A stretch of DNA of 14,638 bases from Opitutaceae bacterium (GTDB lineage Bacteria > Verrucomicrobiota > Verrucomicrobiia > Opitutales > Opitutaceae), in contig JAHFTG010000024.1 in assembly GCA_023269455.1 (NCBI GenBank), positions 1 to 14,638 on the forward strand, written 5' to 3'. The position numbers and the translations under genes were made by a program. Shown piece by piece: positions 13,382-14,638 of this stretch (position 1 is its first letter; each line of letters begins with the position of its first letter). The notes under the pieces are model-generated. The model made no database searches. It was not told the DNA's origin and was given only the letters and a program-made list of their open reading frames with translations.

Positions 13382-13436
13382 AAAATCCGAAAGCGATGAA
13401 TCGTTGAGATGATCGGCAGAAGATCAAAAACGATGG

Positions 13437-14135
13437 CTAACCGGTGTCGGTGAAGCGGTAGCCGATGCCGGATTCGGTTTTGAGGAAGGCGGGTTGCTCG
13501 GCGGAGGTTTCGATTTTTTTGCGAAGGTTGGCCATGTGGACGCGGAGGTAGTGCGTGTCTTCCTCGTGGCCCGGACCCCAGACGTCGCGGAGGAGCTGAC
13601 GGTGCGTGACAACTTTTCCGCGATGCTGGAGCAGGAGGCGGAGGAGGGCGTATTCTTTGACGGTGAGGTGAATGTCGGCGCCGGCTTTGGTCACGGTGCG
13701 GCGGGTGAAATCGACCTGCACGTCGCCGAAGGTCGCGATGCTCACCTCGCCGGCGGGTTGGGCGCGGCGGAGGAGGACGCGGACGCGGGCGAGGAGTTCG
13801 CCGCCGCCGAAGGGTTTGGTGAGGTAGTCGTCGGCGCCGGCGTCGAGGGCGGCGATCTTGGCGGTCTCGTCGCCTTGGACGGAGAGGATGAGGACGGGTG
13901 TCTGGCTCCATTCGCGGAGGCGGCGGAGCACGTCGAGGCCGTTCATGTCGGGCAGGCTCAGATCGAGGATGATGGCGTCGGGGCGCTGAACGGCGGCTTC
14001 GTTGAGGCCGAGGGAGGCGTTTTCGGCTTCGCGCACCCGGTAGCCACCGGCCTCAAGCGTGATGCGGAGGAGGCGGCGAATCTGAATCTCGTCGTCGATG
14101 ACGAGGATTTCGGGTTTGGCGGGGCCGGATGTCAT
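13437..14135 (-). CDS. kdpE: Response regulator KdpE (OmpR family)
   Basis: A 232-residue two-component response regulator. The receiver domain has the acidic pair Asp14-Asp15, phosphoacceptor Asp58 (IILDLSLPDMNG) and Lys107 (DDYLTKPF). The C-terminal winged helix (from about 135) has VDFTRRTVTKAGADIHLTVKEYALLRLLLQHRGKVVTHRQLLRDVWGPGHEEDTHYLRVHMANLRKKIE and ends in KTESGIGYRF. The HLT.KEY and WGP..E.DTHYLRV..A.LRKKIE sequences are characteristic of KdpE, which activates the high-affinity K+ transporter operon kdpFABC. Its ATG overlaps the stop of the upstream kinase (ATGA), so the two are translationally coupled. No kdpFABC genes lie downstream. Confidence 0.88.
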   Translation of the reverse strand: MTSGPAKPEILVIDDEIQIRRLLRITLEAGGYRVREAENASLGLNEAAVQRPDAIILDLSLPDMNGLDVLRRLREWSQTPVLILSVQGDETAKIAALDAGADDYLTKPFGGGELLARVRVLLRRAQPAGEVSIATFGDVQVDFTRRTVTKAGADIHLTVKEYALLRLLLQHRGKVVTHRQLLRDVWGPGHEEDTHYLRVHMANLRKKIETSAEQPAFLKTESGIGYRFTDTG

Positions 14136-14638
14136 TCGCTGGGCACATTAGCGTGCGGGGCGAAGGGGAGGTAAATGGTAAAGACGGCACCGCCGCCGGG
14201 GTTTTCGCCGGCGACGACTTCGCCGCCTTGCGCGCTCACGAAGCCACGGATGATCGACAGGCCGAGGCCCAGGCCTCCAGCACGGGCGGCGTCGCCGCGT
14301 TGGAATTTTTGGAAGAGGCGTTCGCGCATCGCGGCGGGAAGGCCAGGGCCGCGGTCGGCGACGGTGAAAAAGACGCGGGCACGGGCGGTGTCCACTCCTG
14401 CGGCGAGGAAGATGGGAGTGCTGGAGGGTGTGTGAAGCGAGGCGTTGAGGAGGAGGTTGGCGATGACTTGCTCCATGAGCGCGGCGTCGGCGCGGAAGAG
14501 AGGCATGTCGGCGGGGATGGCGGTTTCGAGCGGGTGGGCGGCGAGGGCTTCGCGGACGCCGTCGAGGGCGGCGTTGACGAGGTCGTGGGCGTCGCACCAG
14601 TCGAGGCGGGGTTTTAACACGCCGGATTCTAGGCGCGT
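14132..14638 (-). CDS. kdpD: Sensor histidine kinase KdpD, C-terminal catalytic part (runs off window)
   Basis: The last 168 codons of a histidine kinase are visible; the frame stays open to the window edge, so the sensor region and phosphorylated His are off-window. The visible part begins TRLESGVLKPRLDW, which is the segment right after the dimerisation helices in KdpD, and carries the whole ATP-binding domain: N box MEQVIANLLLNASLHTP, G1 box VADRGPGLP, F box LFQKFQRG and G2 box GGLGLGLSI, then GGEVVAGENPGGGAVFTIYLP. The TRLESG motif and the coupled kdpE gene support KdpD over other kinases. KdpD senses K+ limitation and phosphorylates KdpE. Confidence 0.85.
   Translation of the reverse strand, partial: TRLESGVLKPRLDWCDAHDLVNAALDGVREALAAHPLETAIPADMPLFRADAALMEQVIANLLLNASLHTPSSTPIFLAAGVDTARARVFFTVADRGPGLPAAMRERLFQKFQRGDAARAGGLGLGLSIIRGFVSAQGGEVVAGENPGGGAVFTIYLPFAPHANVPSE

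Noticed and set aside
13437..14638. Generic OmpR/sensor pair rather than Kdp
   Set aside because: The KdpE-type WGP..E.DTHYLRV..A.LRKKIE sequence and the TRLESG segment in the kinase point to Kdp, although kdpFABC are not in the window to confirm it.

Overview
The window looks like a piece of a chromosome of roughly 60% GC from a member of the Verrucomicrobiota, most likely Opitutaceae-like. The reasons are a protein of the TIGR02597 type, which I know only from this phylum, next to a PEP-CTERM (exosortase-sorted) secreted protein; a long amidophosphoribosyltransferase variant; start sites mostly without a clear Shine-Dalgarno sequence; and intergenic spacers seeded with short-period repeats. 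No rRNA, tRNA, CRISPR array or transposase was seen. All calls come from reading the sequence by eye; no database search was run.

Layout. Bases 1-1800 hold the start of a putative 2OG-Fe(II) oxygenase (minus), a small DUF1294 membrane protein (plus), the tRNA adenosine deaminase tadA (minus) and, divergent from it, infA (translation initiation factor IF-1), which ends at a clear intrinsic terminator. A Xer-type tyrosine recombinase follows (1813-2775). Bases 3027-6639 carry two de novo purine genes, purF (step 1) and purM (step 5), with an ORF6N-domain gene of phage-related type between them. Bases 6640-7235 are non-coding and rich in repeats. Bases 7236-9090 carry two secreted proteins, a TIGR02597-like protein and a PEP-CTERM protein, much of them in an AT-richer island, ending at an intrinsic terminator. 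A membrane-anchored helical-repeat (TPR-like) protein follows (9162-10838). It converges on a RhlE-like DEAD-box RNA helicase (minus), with a 145-bp inverted-repeat element filling the gap. A vapBC toxin-antitoxin pair (minus) comes next, bracketed by two copies of a structured repeat of about 96-120 bp. The window ends in the response regulator kdpE and the 3' part of its sensor kinase kdpD (minus).

Most genes are ordinary housekeeping or regulatory genes. The interest lies between and inside them. (1) The two ~92% identical structured repeats flank vapBC, and their differences fall mainly in predicted loops or preserve pairing. (2) Two arrays of 7-bp units (TCAnnCn when read with the gene) each lie 9-11 nt before a start codon. 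(3) The ORF6N coding sequence contains a perfect 13-bp-arm inverted repeat. (4) Three copies of a palindromic element built from 9-bp CAGGAT units are dispersed in spacers. (5) The AT-rich island begins and ends inside genes rather than at their borders.
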